Part shown: positions 32,505-41,627 of the stretch, piece by piece | Numbering within the stretch: position 1 is the first letter of the stretch | How the letters are laid out: every line of letters starts with the position of its first letter | Source: JASDSY01 sp041441465 | Lineage (GTDB): Bacteria; Muiribacteriota; UBA9980 | DNA: 64,000 nucleotides | Reading direction: 5' to 3' | NCBI GenBank assembly: GCA_041441465.1 | Contig: JASDSY010000012.1 | Location: 62,001 to 126,000, forward strand | Position numbers and translations under genes: made by a program | Notes under the pieces: model-generated | What the model was told of the DNA's origin: nothing | The model's input: only the letters and a program-made list of their open reading frames with translations | The model's database searches: none

Positions 32505-34055
32505 CTTATGTTGGAAATAAAAAAATTAAAAAAATCATTTGGCACGAGAACAGTTCTCGATATTAATGAACTGAATTTATATTCAGGAGAAAAAATAGCT
32601 CTGGTCGGAATGAACGGAGCCGGAAAAAGCCTTCTTTTGAATATTATCGCCGGCCTTACAAAGCCTGACGAGGGAAGCGTAAAGACAGGCGGCGAAATTT
32701 CATATATAAAACAATTTATGGATAAGGAGTCCGAAGAAAGCATAACCGGAAATTTAAGTTACGATACTGATTATTTTAAAATTTTAAGGGAATTTGAAAT
32801 ATACGGCATGGAAAAATACGACTGGTTAAGCGGCGGTGAAATGACACGGCTCAAGCTCGCCGGAGAATTCTCGAAAAATAATTCGATATTAATGGCTGAC
32901 GAGCCTGCGTCTAATCTGGATATAAACGGAATTACCATACTTGAAAAGAGTTTAAAGGAATATAACGGCCTGTTATTGCTCGTATCGCACGACCGTGAGT
33001 TGATTAATTCCGTGTGCGGCAAAATAATCGAAATAGAAAATTGTAAAATTAATGTTTATGAAGGTAATTACGATTTTTATAAGCGCTGCAAACAGCTCGA
33101 GATCGACAGGAAAAATTTTGAATACGGCGAGTATATTTCCGAAAGAAAAAGATTGTTTCGAGCTGCAGCCGAGAAAAAACAGCATTCCAAAGAAATGAAA
33201 AAAGCGCCTGCGCGTATGGGAAATTCAGAGGCAAGGCTTCACACGCGCGGCGTAAATTCTAAAAAATCAAAGATCGACGCGGCGGCGAAATCTATCGAAA
33301 CCCGCATCGAGAAACTCGAGTTAAAAAAGAAGGCTTATGAACCGCCGATAGTAAAAATCGACATTAAAGAGTGCTTTAAGCTGCAAAGTAAAATTGCCGT
33401 ATACGGTTCGGAAATAACGAAGACGTTTTCTGAAAAAACGCTGTTTTCATATTCAAATTTCGAGATTCGGCGCGGAAGTAAAACCGCTATAATAGGGCCT
33501 AACGGATCCGGCAAGACGACCCTTATAAAAATGATGCTTAACGGCGAAACCGGAATACACTTTGCCGCTTCGGCCAGAATAGGATATTTCAGCCAGTCGC
33601 TTGAAATCCTCGCCCCCGCTCTGACGGTTATTGAAAATGTAATGGCTGCGAGTGAATATTCTGAAAATTTTACGAGGCTGCTGCTGGCGCGTTTATTGTT
33701 TAAACGAGACGATATTTATAAAAAAGTTTCGGCGCTCAGCGGCGGCGAAAGGGTAAGAGCGGCCCTTGCCAAAATATTTGTCTGCAGCAATAATGTCCTT
33801 TTGTTCGACGAACCTACCAATTATCTTGATGTTCAGTCGCTTGAAGCTCTTGAAGCGGTTCTGCGCGAATATGAAGGAACTTTAATATTCGCCTCGCACG
33901 ACAGAAAATTTATTTCAAACCTGGCCACTGAGTTAATAATAATTGAAGGCCGGCGCTTGAATTCCTTTAGCGGGACATACGGAGAATATCTTGAATCACG
34001 AAATCAACAGGGGAGTATTGTAAAAAATAAAGCTGGTGACTGTATGCTTGATTAG
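32502..34055 (+). CDS. ABC-F ribosome-protection-type ATPase (antibiotic resistance subgroup)
   Basis: Two ABC ATPase domains and no membrane segment: Walker A GMNGAGKS and GPNGSGKTT; signatures LSGGEMTRLKLA and LSGGERVRAALA; Walker B ADEPASNLD and FDEPTNYLD. The inter-domain linker (about 195-295) carries KAPARMGNSEARLHTRG, which resembles the RMGNSEARLHK stretch of Vga/CplR-type proteins that dislodge pleuromutilin, lincosamide and streptogramin A from the ribosome. A housekeeping ABC-F role is possible, but the linker and the attenuator-like leader favour inducible protection. The start at 32502 is set by GGGAGGG 6 nt upstream. Confidence 0.85.
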   Translation: MLMLEIKKLKKSFGTRTVLDINELNLYSGEKIALVGMNGAGKSLLLNIIAGLTKPDEGSVKTGGEISYIKQFMDKESEESITGNLSYDTDYFKILREFEIYGMEKYDWLSGGEMTRLKLAGEFSKNNSILMADEPASNLDINGITILEKSLKEYNGLLLLVSHDRELINSVCGKIIEIENCKINVYEGNYDFYKRCKQLEIDRKNFEYGEYISERKRLFRAAAEKKQHSKEMKKAPARMGNSEARLHTRGVNSKKSKIDAAAKSIETRIEKLELKKKAYEPPIVKIDIKECFKLQSKIAVYGSEITKTFSEKTLFSYSNFEIRRGSKTAIIGPNGSGKTTLIKMMLNGETGIHFAASARIGYFSQSLEILAPALTVIENVMAASEYSENFTRLLLARLLFKRDDIYKKVSALSGGERVRAALAKIFVCSNNVLLFDEPTNYLDVQSLEALEAVLREYEGTLIFASHDRKFISNLATELIIIEGRRLNSFSGTYGEYLESRNQQGSIVKNKAGDCMLD

Positions 34056-34073
34056 CGGGCTAAAATGCAAAAT

Positions 34074-34118
34074 AAAAAGGACTGTTTTGAAAGATTACTT
34101 TCTGACAGTCCTTTTTTA
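34074..34118. terminator. Bidirectional terminator between convergent genes
   Basis: AAAAAGGACTGT (34074-34085) pairs perfectly with 34105-34116, an inner GAAAG/CTTTC stem closes the loop, and T- or A-runs flank both sides. It serves the ABC-F gene (+) and the clostripain-family gene (-). Confidence 0.85.
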
Positions 34119-34145
34119 TTTTATATTTTTAAATTTAAGGCTAGA

Positions 34146-35498
34146 TTAGAACGCAGGCATAGGCGGGATATGAGGATGGATTCCGCCGAATCCGCCAAAG
34201 CCGCCGAACGGGCCGCCAGGCATAGGGTAAACGTCAGGATATGAATCATAACTTGAGCCTGAATTTGCCGATGACGTTGACTGCGAGGCAGGTGCTGCGC
34301 TTTCGGTGAATGTTTTTGCGCCGGTTACAGCTTTAACCATTTCGTCCCATGAGAACTTCGAGAATTTTATTGTATCATAAGCTGCGTTGAAGCTGCTTTT
34401 CGGGAAGTAAATTGCCGTGCCTGTCGAGTATTTTGTGCTTGTGCCGGTGATCTGATTTTCGATAACAGCTTTGCCGTAAACCATTGTAAGGTTATTTATA
34501 GCTTCTTTTACTTTTTCGTCTTTTGTAACCTGTGCGAGCATCTGAGCGAAGTGGCCGAGGTCTATGTTATCAGCGTAAGCGTATTTCTGTGTTGCCGCGA
34601 GCGCATTTTTAACTGCCGTAACTTCTGCCGTGTTAGCTGCGCATGCGCCCATTATAGCCTGAGCAAGCGCGTCTATTGAAACTGCGAGGTCTTCGAGTTT
34701 ATCGCAGTCGACTGTTGATTGTGTAGTGCTCTTTTTGCCGTTATAGCTCTGAGCGTAAGCCTGGGTAATTAATCTTGCGAATTCTTCTGCTGTCATTGCG
34801 GGATTTTTAGCGAGCGGGCTGCATACTAATTCATAAGGCCAGCCGTCGCCTGGTTCGGTTTCTTCTGATGCTACCATATATTTAACATTTTCGCGGATTT
34901 CGTATGAAACTTCGATCATCTGCATCAGGCATGCGTCGAAAGCGAGTATGTCGAGTCTTTTGCCAAGAATGCCCTGTATCGTAGCTGTCATAACTCCGAG
35001 GTCTTTCGTCGAAATATGGTGGCCTGACTGATCGTCATAGCATACGCCTTTTAATACTTCGTTTGCTTTTTTCTTCCAGCCTGCGCCGTGGTTCCACAAA
35101 ACTAAAGCGTAATTTTCAGCCGGATAATTCTGTTTTACCCAGTTAACATAATTTACGACTTCTTTGTAGTCGCCTGAATCTATTTCTCCGAGATCTCCTA
35201 CGTTTTTAGCGCAAATTCCCCAGTCGTCAGCTTTTGCGTCAGCGGCCCGGCCTGTAACGTCGTAACGTCTTGCCGGTTTGCCGTAACCGCGGTCTATTTC
35301 GACTACTATGTTAATGTCTTTTGATATTCCTGCTTTTTCCATTTCCTGTATATCTAAAACGCCGAATCTGTCAAGATTATTATCGCCGTTGATAAATACC
35401 ATGAATGTCCATTTTTTTGTTTCAACCTGCTGCGCTTGAGAAAAATTAGCAAATAAAGCTATTAAAGCAATTGCTAATAAAAGAGAAAGTTTTTTCAT
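34146..35498 (-). CDS. Exported clostripain-family (C11) cysteine protease
   Basis: A signal peptide (about 1-22, ending SQAQ) is followed by a caspase-like C11 domain with the catalytic His137 in WNHGAGW and Cys190 in FDAC. C11 enzymes cleave after Arg or Lys and act outside the cytoplasm. The C-terminal 50 residues are Ser-rich, then Gly/Pro/Phe-rich (FGGFGGFGG), probably a flexible or surface-associated tail. It has its own near-consensus promoter, an AGGAG ribosome site and a terminator, so it looks well expressed. Target proteins are unknown. Confidence 0.88.
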   Translation of the reverse strand: MKKLSLLLAIALIALFANFSQAQQVETKKWTFMVFINGDNNLDRFGVLDIQEMEKAGISKDINIVVEIDRGYGKPARRYDVTGRAADAKADDWGICAKNVGDLGEIDSGDYKEVVNYVNWVKQNYPAENYALVLWNHGAGWKKKANEVLKGVCYDDQSGHHISTKDLGVMTATIQGILGKRLDILAFDACLMQMIEVSYEIRENVKYMVASEETEPGDGWPYELVCSPLAKNPAMTAEEFARLITQAYAQSYNGKKSTTQSTVDCDKLEDLAVSIDALAQAIMGACAANTAEVTAVKNALAATQKYAYADNIDLGHFAQMLAQVTKDEKVKEAINNLTMVYGKAVIENQITGTSTKYSTGTAIYFPKSSFNAAYDTIKFSKFSWDEMVKAVTGAKTFTESAAPASQSTSSANSGSSYDSYPDVYPMPGGPFGGFGGFGGIHPHIPPMPAF

Positions 35499-35554
35499 TA
35501 GTGAGTTACTCCTTTTTAATTTTATTATTATTATCTTATTTTTTTAATAGTAAA

Positions 35555-35583
35555 ATTATAAACGATAAAAATGTTTTTTTCAA
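35555..35583 (-). promoter_or_regulatory. Sigma-70 promoter for the clostripain-family gene
   Basis: On the minus strand: TTGAAA (35583-35578), 17 bp, perfect TATAAT (35560-35555). The start near 35548 gives a leader of about 50 nt. Confidence 0.78.
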
Positions 35584-35687
35584 GTTAAAATCAAAAAAAG
35601 AAGATATTTTTTATAAATTTTCATGCTTAGCCAGGTTTAAGTATTTTTAAATTAAAAGTATTATAAAATCTGATTTTTCGGAAGATA

Positions 35688-35720
35688 AAAAAAGCCGCGG
35701 CCGCAGCCGTCAGCTTTTTT
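35688..35720 (-). terminator. Intrinsic terminator of the porin-like gene
   Basis: AAAAAAGC (35688-35695) pairs with GCTTTTTT (35713-35720) around a G/C-rich loop. On the minus strand it ends in a run of T, 63 nt after the stop of the gene at 35783. Confidence 0.6.
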
Positions 35721-35782
35721 GACGCTAAAGTTAAATTGTTTAATCTTAACTCGAAATTTTATTATTTTGGGCTGAATTCTTA

Positions 35783-37135
35783 TTAAAATGGATATAAAAC
35801 TTTAATTCTGAAGTTTGATTTTTCGTTTATCATATTCGAGCCGTCGTTATTTAATACTTTCATAAACGAAGTTTCGAAATTTAATTTCCTGTAAAATGAG
35901 TTTACTTTTGCATTGATTACTTTCATTTTAGCGATATCGGCTTCGAGGCCGTCAGATTTTTTGTACTGCGGCGTCAGCGAATCGTAATATTTCAGCTCAA
36001 ATGCTGAATTAGTTGGGTCTTTAAATAAAAAATTAAATTTTGCGGCAATTATATTTTTTTGATAAGGAAAAATTACGCTTGCGTCAAGGATGTCTACGAT
36101 ATTTCTTTTTAGCAGATAATAATTATTTGTAGTCCTGTTTTCGAGGATTTCTATGCCTATTTCAGGTTCATGCCGTAAAAAATTTAATTTATGGTTAATA
36201 AGCCCGACTTCATTTGTGGCGGCCTTTTTATTTAAGGCGATATTTGAAACCGGCAGGCTTTCATGTACAGATTGATATTTCAATAATTTGGCTATTTTTA
36301 CGTTTATTCCGCCTGAATATTGATTAATAGCATCGAGATATTTGAATTTATTTACGCGTCCAGTTAGCGTCAGAGCGACACCGTTTGCGATTTCACGGCA
36401 TAAATCGGCGTAGGAGATCGTTTTTTGATCGTTGAACGCGTTTAAAAATGTCATACCTTTGTATTTTGCGCCCAAGATTTTAAGCGAATTTGAATAATCC
36501 ACGTCGAATTTATAATTGGCAAAAACTTCAACTGAATCGTTTGATATGTTATTAATGAAACGGCTGAATTCGAAGTTGCCCTGCCCTTTTTTGGCGTATG
36601 GTTCGTTCATAGGGTCAAAACCGTATGTAAAGTCGCGCAGTTCTACCGCGCGTTCATTCGGTCCGGCAGGCGCGATATGAAATAATCCGAATTTTATTTT
36701 AAATTTTTTTTCGGCGCGCTGTAAATAAGCGTCGGTAAATATTGTCGTGTTTTGCTCGTTCATTCCGTTGAACTGTTTTATATATGAATCGCCTTCGAAG
36801 TTTTGGGTTTTTAGTCTTAAAAAAATATTGTTTCCGCCGTCTGAAGTATTGAAATCTGTCCACAAAATATTGTATATTCCGTGTCTGCCGGCGGAATCGC
36901 CTATGTCTACAAGGCTGAAACGGCCTTCATAGTTGAAGTTGAGCTTAATTTTATCGAATCTGGAGTCGGTTGTCGAATTAAAACTTGTTTCAGATGTAAA
37001 ATTAGACGTCAGCGGAACTATATCGGCCTTAGCATCCGGCGCGGCTGATGAAATGATGCCTAACACGAATAATAAAATTATGACTTTTCTTTTTTTTATG
37101 GCTTTTTTTATAAATGCTTTTAATTTTGACGGCAT
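35783..37135 (-). CDS. Predicted outer-membrane beta-barrel (porin-like) protein
   Basis: The N-terminus has a basic region and hydrophobic segment (about 18-38, IILLFVLGIISSAAPDAKA) that reads as a signal peptide. The rest shows alternating polar/apolar strands rich in Asn, Phe and Tyr. The protein ends RIKVLYPF with a terminal Phe, as expected for BAM-inserted barrels. I do not recognise a specific porin family. Solute transport or a structural role in the outer membrane is inferred. No Shine-Dalgarno is evident at the ATG. Confidence 0.6.
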   Translation of the reverse strand: MPSKLKAFIKKAIKKRKVIILLFVLGIISSAAPDAKADIVPLTSNFTSETSFNSTTDSRFDKIKLNFNYEGRFSLVDIGDSAGRHGIYNILWTDFNTSDGGNNIFLRLKTQNFEGDSYIKQFNGMNEQNTTIFTDAYLQRAEKKFKIKFGLFHIAPAGPNERAVELRDFTYGFDPMNEPYAKKGQGNFEFSRFINNISNDSVEVFANYKFDVDYSNSLKILGAKYKGMTFLNAFNDQKTISYADLCREIANGVALTLTGRVNKFKYLDAINQYSGGINVKIAKLLKYQSVHESLPVSNIALNKKAATNEVGLINHKLNFLRHEPEIGIEILENRTTNNYYLLKRNIVDILDASVIFPYQKNIIAAKFNFLFKDPTNSAFELKYYDSLTPQYKKSDGLEADIAKMKVINAKVNSFYRKLNFETSFMKVLNNDGSNMINEKSNFRIKVLYPF

Positions 37136-37409
37136 AGCAATATTAATTTCGGCATTTATTAAGTTATGTTAAGTTAATTTCAGGTTGATTTTAAATTTTT
37201 TTATTTTATGATTTATAGAAACTATATTTTTCTGCGCTGCCGTTTAATTGCAAAGGAAATTGGCAATGCCTGAATCTGTGGCTGCAATTAGGATATTAAA
37301 AAATTAAGAAATAAAAAAACGGTAATCCTGAAACTTAATATTAATGTGACGGCAAGGAATAATTTCTTAGCCGCCTTATTTTTCTAAATAAACTAAAACT
37401 GTGATAATA

Positions 37410-37450
37410 AATAACGCGCATAAACAATGAATTATTTATACGCGCTTATT
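37410..37450 (-). terminator. Possible terminator or 3' hairpin of the HD-domain gene
   Basis: Arms 37410-37424 and 37435-37450 pair through AATAA/TTATT, CGCG/CGCG and ATAAA/TTTAT with one bulged base. The pairing is better on the minus strand, where the remaining mismatch becomes G-U. It is about 20 nt past the HD gene stop. No other feature was seen in the remainder of the 37136-37471 gap. Confidence 0.4.
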
Positions 37451-37471
37451 TTTAATAAAAAAATAAATGTG

Positions 37472-38053
37472 CTATGAAATATAATCTCCATGTTTTATAG
37501 GTATATCGTCTTCGACAATATGAGCCGTATAAAAATCGGCGAAATGTAATATGGTAAGAAGCGGCGTTTCACGATGAGCGACGTCGCGGCCCTGCGGGAT
37601 ATACTGCCCGTCGTGATAGGCGATTGCCTGAGCTTCGTCCGTTTTAAGCCGGATATGGCTGGAAATTACATATAACGATCGGATTGCTATTTGAAGCTCG
37701 ACAATGTCCTTATTGTGATCATATCCTTTTTCCGTTGTAATATAAAGCGGCTGGCCTGGAAATCCGGCTTTGCCGACATCGTGAAATAACCCGCAGATTA
37801 CGCATGACTCGTCTGAAAGCTCCGGCATTAAAGTGTTTTTTATTTTAAGAAGATTTTCCGTGACGCCGACAGAATGAAAAAATAACCCGTGCGGGATGTT
37901 CAGATGGTATATAGTCGAGGCCGGCGCATCGAAATAATTTGTTTTTTCTTTCAAAAATTTTACGAAGTTGTCAAATTCCGCTTTGCGTTCGATGACTTTC
38001 GACGAGAACTCTTCGAATTTTTTGAGGTAAACCTCATAATTGAAATGCGGCAT
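37472..38053 (-). CDS. HD-domain phosphohydrolase-like protein
   Basis: The metal-binding HD motif is in GLFHDVGKAGFPG (near residue 88), with an upstream His in HSVGVTENLL and downstream His in AYHDGQY. HD proteins hydrolyse phosphoesters of nucleotides or related molecules; the small size (193 aa) and absence of other domains leave the substrate open. I choose the ATG at 38053, because AGGAGA lies 6 nt before it; a frame start at 38071 lacks a ribosome site. Confidence 0.75.
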   Translation of the reverse strand: MPHFNYEVYLKKFEEFSSKVIERKAEFDNFVKFLKEKTNYFDAPASTIYHLNIPHGLFFHSVGVTENLLKIKNTLMPELSDESCVICGLFHDVGKAGFPGQPLYITTEKGYDHNKDIVELQIAIRSLYVISSHIRLKTDEAQAIAYHDGQYIPQGRDVAHRETPLLTILHFADFYTAHIVEDDIPIKHGDYIS

Positions 38054-38191
38054 TTTTATTCTCCTATTCACTAATTATTGAATTTATCAGATTATTAAAT
38101 TTTTTCCATTAAACTTATTTTTGCTGCTTATTTTAACGGCGCTCGATGAACCGAAAGCCGTCTTGAGTTATAAACCGATTAATTAATAAGG

Positions 38192-39067
38192 TTATTTACT
38201 TGATTTATTTTCGGATTTAAGGCTGTCTAAAAGTATGAACAATGGTTCACCGTATTTGTCGGCGCCGTATTTTTCTATTATTGAAAGTGTGTCGCCGGAA
38301 AACACGTAATCGAAAAATTTTTTGGCGGAGTCATATTTGACTTTATTGTTTTTTTCAGGGTTTAAAGTTATTACGCTGTATATATTGGTGAGGTTTTTGC
38401 CGTCCTGGAACAGTTTCACGGTTTTAATTTTATCTTTCATTACGGCGTATGTCGCCGAGTCGCACATTGTATAGGCCTGCTTTTCGTCGGCAATTTTTAG
38501 CGTTTCCGACATGCCCTGGCCTGTTACTATATATTTTTCTGATGGTTTCTTTTCGATGCCGGCTTTTTTCCAGATTGACATTTCGCGGTTATGCGTGCCT
38601 GATTTATCGCCGCGTGAGATGAATACGCCGTTTGTGTCAATTTTAGAATACGCTTCGAATACGTCTTTGGCTGATTTTATTCCAGCCGGGTCATTTTTAG
38701 GGCCTATAATGTAAAATTCGTTTCTCGCTATCGATTTGCGGTCTTTGCCGTATTCATCGGCCATAAATTTTTCCTCGAGGTCTTTGGAATGCGCTATTAT
38801 AACGTCGCATTCTGCCCGCTCGCCCATCTTTATGGATTCGCCAGAGCCGACTACTATGGGTTTGATCGTAATTGCAGTTTTTGCCTTGAAATCTTTGATT
38901 AAGACGTCTAACAGGCCAGTGTCATATACGCTGTATGTCGTGGCGAGTATAATTGTTTCTTCGGCTGCGGCGGCATACGCCTGCGGGCGCGCCGCTGTTA
39001 TAGCCAGGCTTAAAACGATAATAAATAATGATAATAATAAATTTTTAAAAATTTTGGCTGCATACAT
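38192..39067 (-). CDS. tupA: TupA-like tungstate/molybdate-binding protein
   Basis: After a signal peptide (about 1-33) the protein follows TupA: LATTYSVYDTGLLDVL, IVVGSGESIKMGERAECDVIIAH, ARNEFYIIGPKNDPAGI, FISRGDKSGTHNREMSIWKKAGI. TupA delivers tungstate, and sometimes molybdate, to the TupB permease and TupC ATPase; neither gene is adjacent. Tungsten or molybdenum supply fits the molybdenum hydroxylase and the ORP-like locus in the window. AGGAG lies 8 nt before the ATG. Confidence 0.88.
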   Translation of the reverse strand: MYAAKIFKNLLLSLFIIVLSLAITAARPQAYAAAAEETIILATTYSVYDTGLLDVLIKDFKAKTAITIKPIVVGSGESIKMGERAECDVIIAHSKDLEEKFMADEYGKDRKSIARNEFYIIGPKNDPAGIKSAKDVFEAYSKIDTNGVFISRGDKSGTHNREMSIWKKAGIEKKPSEKYIVTGQGMSETLKIADEKQAYTMCDSATYAVMKDKIKTVKLFQDGKNLTNIYSVITLNPEKNNKVKYDSAKKFFDYVFSGDTLSIIEKYGADKYGEPLFILLDSLKSENKSSK

Positions 39068-39128
39068 TTTTAAACTCCTTTAATGCTAATTGGATTTTGG
39101 TTGAAGTTCATTTCAATAGTTCGAAAAT

Positions 39129-40136
39129 TTAATTTATTTTTAGCACCATTCTATAGCGCGCGGTATTTTTACGGACTTTTTCTATTGCCTCGTTTACGCG
39201 GTCAATCGGCATAATTTCGGTCATTGCCTTGATGCCGTGTCTCGATGCGAATTCGAGCATTTCATTCATTATGACGCTTCCGCCTATCGAGCTTCCGCAT
39301 ATCGATTTCTGGCCGACTATCAATTCCATAGGTGAAATTTCGATAGTGCCGGGCGCGGCGCCGACGATTATTAATTTACCGTTCGGCCTTAAAAGGCTCA
39401 TGAAAAGCCGCCAATCTATTTTGGCGCTTACCGTCGAAATTATATAATCGAGTGTGCCGGCCGCCTGTTTCATCTGAGGCATGTTAGTGCTTACGACGAA
39501 CCTGTGGGCGCCTAATTTGATTGCTTCGCCTTCTTTTGCGGCGTTTGTCGAAAGCGCTGTCACTTCGCAGCCCATGGAGTTGGCAAATTGAAGCGCTATA
39601 TGTCCGAGCCCGCCGATTCCGATAATTCCGACTTTATGATTGCAGTTGATGCCGTAGTGGCGCATCGGCGAATAAACCGTGACGCCGGCGCAAAGAAGCG
39701 GCGCGGCATTTTCAGATTCAAGCGAATCAGGAATCAAAAACGCAAATTTTGAATCGACGTGTATATATTCAGCGAATCCGCCGTGGCGGCCTACGCATGT
39801 CGCCTGCTGTGCCGTGCATAAATTTTCATTGCCGCTTAAGCACCATTCGCATGAATGACAGCTGCCGGCCTGCCAGCCGATTCCGACGCGCTGGCCTTCC
39901 TTAAGGTGCGTTACGCTGCTGCCGGCGGCGTTTACTATGCCTATTATTTCATGGCCCGGGACAAGCGGATAAGAAGAGATTCCCCAGTCGTTGTCGATTA
40001 AATGGATATCGCTGTGGCAAATTCCGCAATGAGTTATCTTGACTTCTATTTCGTTGCTTTTTAATTTTTTAGTTTCATATTTAAAGGGCGCTAAAGGACT
40101 TTTGGCCTGTTTAACGGCGTATGAATTAATTATCAT
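39129..40136 (-). CDS. Zinc-dependent NAD(P) alcohol dehydrogenase (YahK/CAD family)
   Basis: The catalytic zinc site is CGICHSDIH near residue 40 with GHEIIG following. The structural zinc cluster is CHSCEWCLSGNENLC (near 95-109), and the cofactor loop is GIGGLGHIA near 175. The family reduces aldehydes to alcohols, usually with NADPH. I set the start at 40136 (MIINSYAVKQ), preceded by AGGAGCG; a frame reaching 40178 has no ribosome site. Length 335 is normal. Confidence 0.9.
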   Translation of the reverse strand: MIINSYAVKQAKSPLAPFKYETKKLKSNEIEVKITHCGICHSDIHLIDNDWGISSYPLVPGHEIIGIVNAAGSSVTHLKEGQRVGIGWQAGSCHSCEWCLSGNENLCTAQQATCVGRHGGFAEYIHVDSKFAFLIPDSLESENAAPLLCAGVTVYSPMRHYGINCNHKVGIIGIGGLGHIALQFANSMGCEVTALSTNAAKEGEAIKLGAHRFVVSTNMPQMKQAAGTLDYIISTVSAKIDWRLFMSLLRPNGKLIIVGAAPGTIEISPMELIVGQKSICGSSIGGSVIMNEMLEFASRHGIKAMTEIMPIDRVNEAIEKVRKNTARYRMVLKIN

Positions 40137-40337
40137 TAAAAAACGCTCCTTGTTTTTAATTTTTATATCGAATTTCAAGCTTGCTAAAAAACATTAATTT
40201 ATAAGCTCTTTAAATGAAAAATTGACGTAAATATACCGAAAGAAATTAATTGTTTTTGTTTTTGGCGATTTCATTATAAACCGCCGGCTTATATTATTTA
40301 TTTTTTAATATGTTTTATCTTTCGAATGCCTTATTTT

Positions 40338-41627
40338 TCATAATGATTTCATAACAAGTTCTGCCGCCTTTACGGTGCGTTTCAGATCTTCGCCGGTGTG
40401 CGCGGCGGAGATAAAATTCGCTTCGAATTGCGACGGTGCCATATAAATTCCTTTTTCGAGCATGCCGTGGAAGAATTTGGCGAATTTAGCGGTATCGCAT
40501 TTTCTCGCGTCGTCGGCGTTAACAACTGGCCCTTTTTGAAAAAACAGGGTTATCATCGAACCTGCGCGGTTTACAAAGATGTCTTGGCCTGTTTTTTTGG
40601 CGGCCTCATTGAAGCCGTTTTCTAAAAATGCGCCTTTTTCTTCGAGCTGGCTGTAAATTTCCTTGTGCATTTTTATTTTTCTTATCATTGCAAGGCCGGC
40701 GGCGACTGCAAGAGGATTGCCGGAAAGGGTTCCAGCCTGATATATTCCGCCTTCAGGCGCGATATTTGACATTATCTGTTTTGATGCGCCGTATGCGGCG
40801 ATAGGCAGGCCGCCGCCTATTATCTTGCCAAGCGTAACAATATCGGGCGCGATGCCGTATTTCTCACATGCTCCGCCCGGGGCCAGCCGCAATCCTGTCA
40901 TTACTTCGTCGAATATGAGCAAAATATCATTTTTTTGTGTAAGAACGCGGAGTTTTTCCAGAAATCCTTCGGCCGGTTTAATTACGCCCATATTGCCTAT
41001 GACTGGTTCCAATATTACGCAGGCTATTTTATTTTTATATTCGTTCAATATTTTTTCGAGCGCCGGAATGTTATTAAACGGCGCGGTCAGCGTTAATCTG
41101 GCGAAATCGGCAGGAACGCCCTTGGAATTCGGTACGCCGAATGTCTGCGCGCCCGATCCGGCCGCTACAAGCAGCGAATCACAGTGCCCGTGATAACAGC
41201 CGTCGAATTTTAATATATAATCGCGTCCGGTAGCTCCGCGCGCGAGACGGATTGCGCTCATGACAGCTTCCGTACCGGAGCTTACAAGCCTTATTTTTTG
41301 CATCGCGGGAAATAGTTTTGATATCTCGACTGCGAATTCATATTCATTTACTGTCGGCGCGCCGAATGAAGAACCTGATTTCAGCGCTTTCTGGACCGCA
41401 AGCCGCACTGATTTTTCGCAGTGGCCGAATATCATCGGACCCCAGGACATAACGTAATCTATGTACCTGTTGCCGTCTATATCTTTTATTTTTGAGCCTT
41501 TAGCGGTTTTTATGTATATAGGTGTGCCGCCGACCGATTTGAACGCGCGGACGGGGGAATTAACTCCGCCAGGCAGGAACTGCATGGATTTTTGATGGTA
41601 ACGTTCGGATAATTTTATGTTTTTCAT
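40338..41627 (-). CDS. hemL: Glutamate-1-semialdehyde 2,1-aminomutase
   Basis: This PLP enzyme makes 5-aminolevulinate in the C5 tetrapyrrole pathway. It has the HemL start FLPGGVNSPVRAFKSVGGTP, the PLP-binding DEVMTGLRLAPGG segment and the Schiff-base Lys in TLGKIIGGGLP (near residue 267). At 429 residues it is full length. Its start overlaps the hemB stop by one base (TGATG), so the two are translationally coupled. The hemA, hemC and hemD genes are not in the window. Confidence 0.95.
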   Translation of the reverse strand: MKNIKLSERYHQKSMQFLPGGVNSPVRAFKSVGGTPIYIKTAKGSKIKDIDGNRYIDYVMSWGPMIFGHCEKSVRLAVQKALKSGSSFGAPTVNEYEFAVEISKLFPAMQKIRLVSSGTEAVMSAIRLARGATGRDYILKFDGCYHGHCDSLLVAAGSGAQTFGVPNSKGVPADFARLTLTAPFNNIPALEKILNEYKNKIACVILEPVIGNMGVIKPAEGFLEKLRVLTQKNDILLIFDEVMTGLRLAPGGACEKYGIAPDIVTLGKIIGGGLPIAAYGASKQIMSNIAPEGGIYQAGTLSGNPLAVAAGLAMIRKIKMHKEIYSQLEEKGAFLENGFNEAAKKTGQDIFVNRAGSMITLFFQKGPVVNADDARKCDTAKFAKFFHGMLEKGIYMAPSQFEANFISAAHTGEDLKRTVKAAELVMKSL

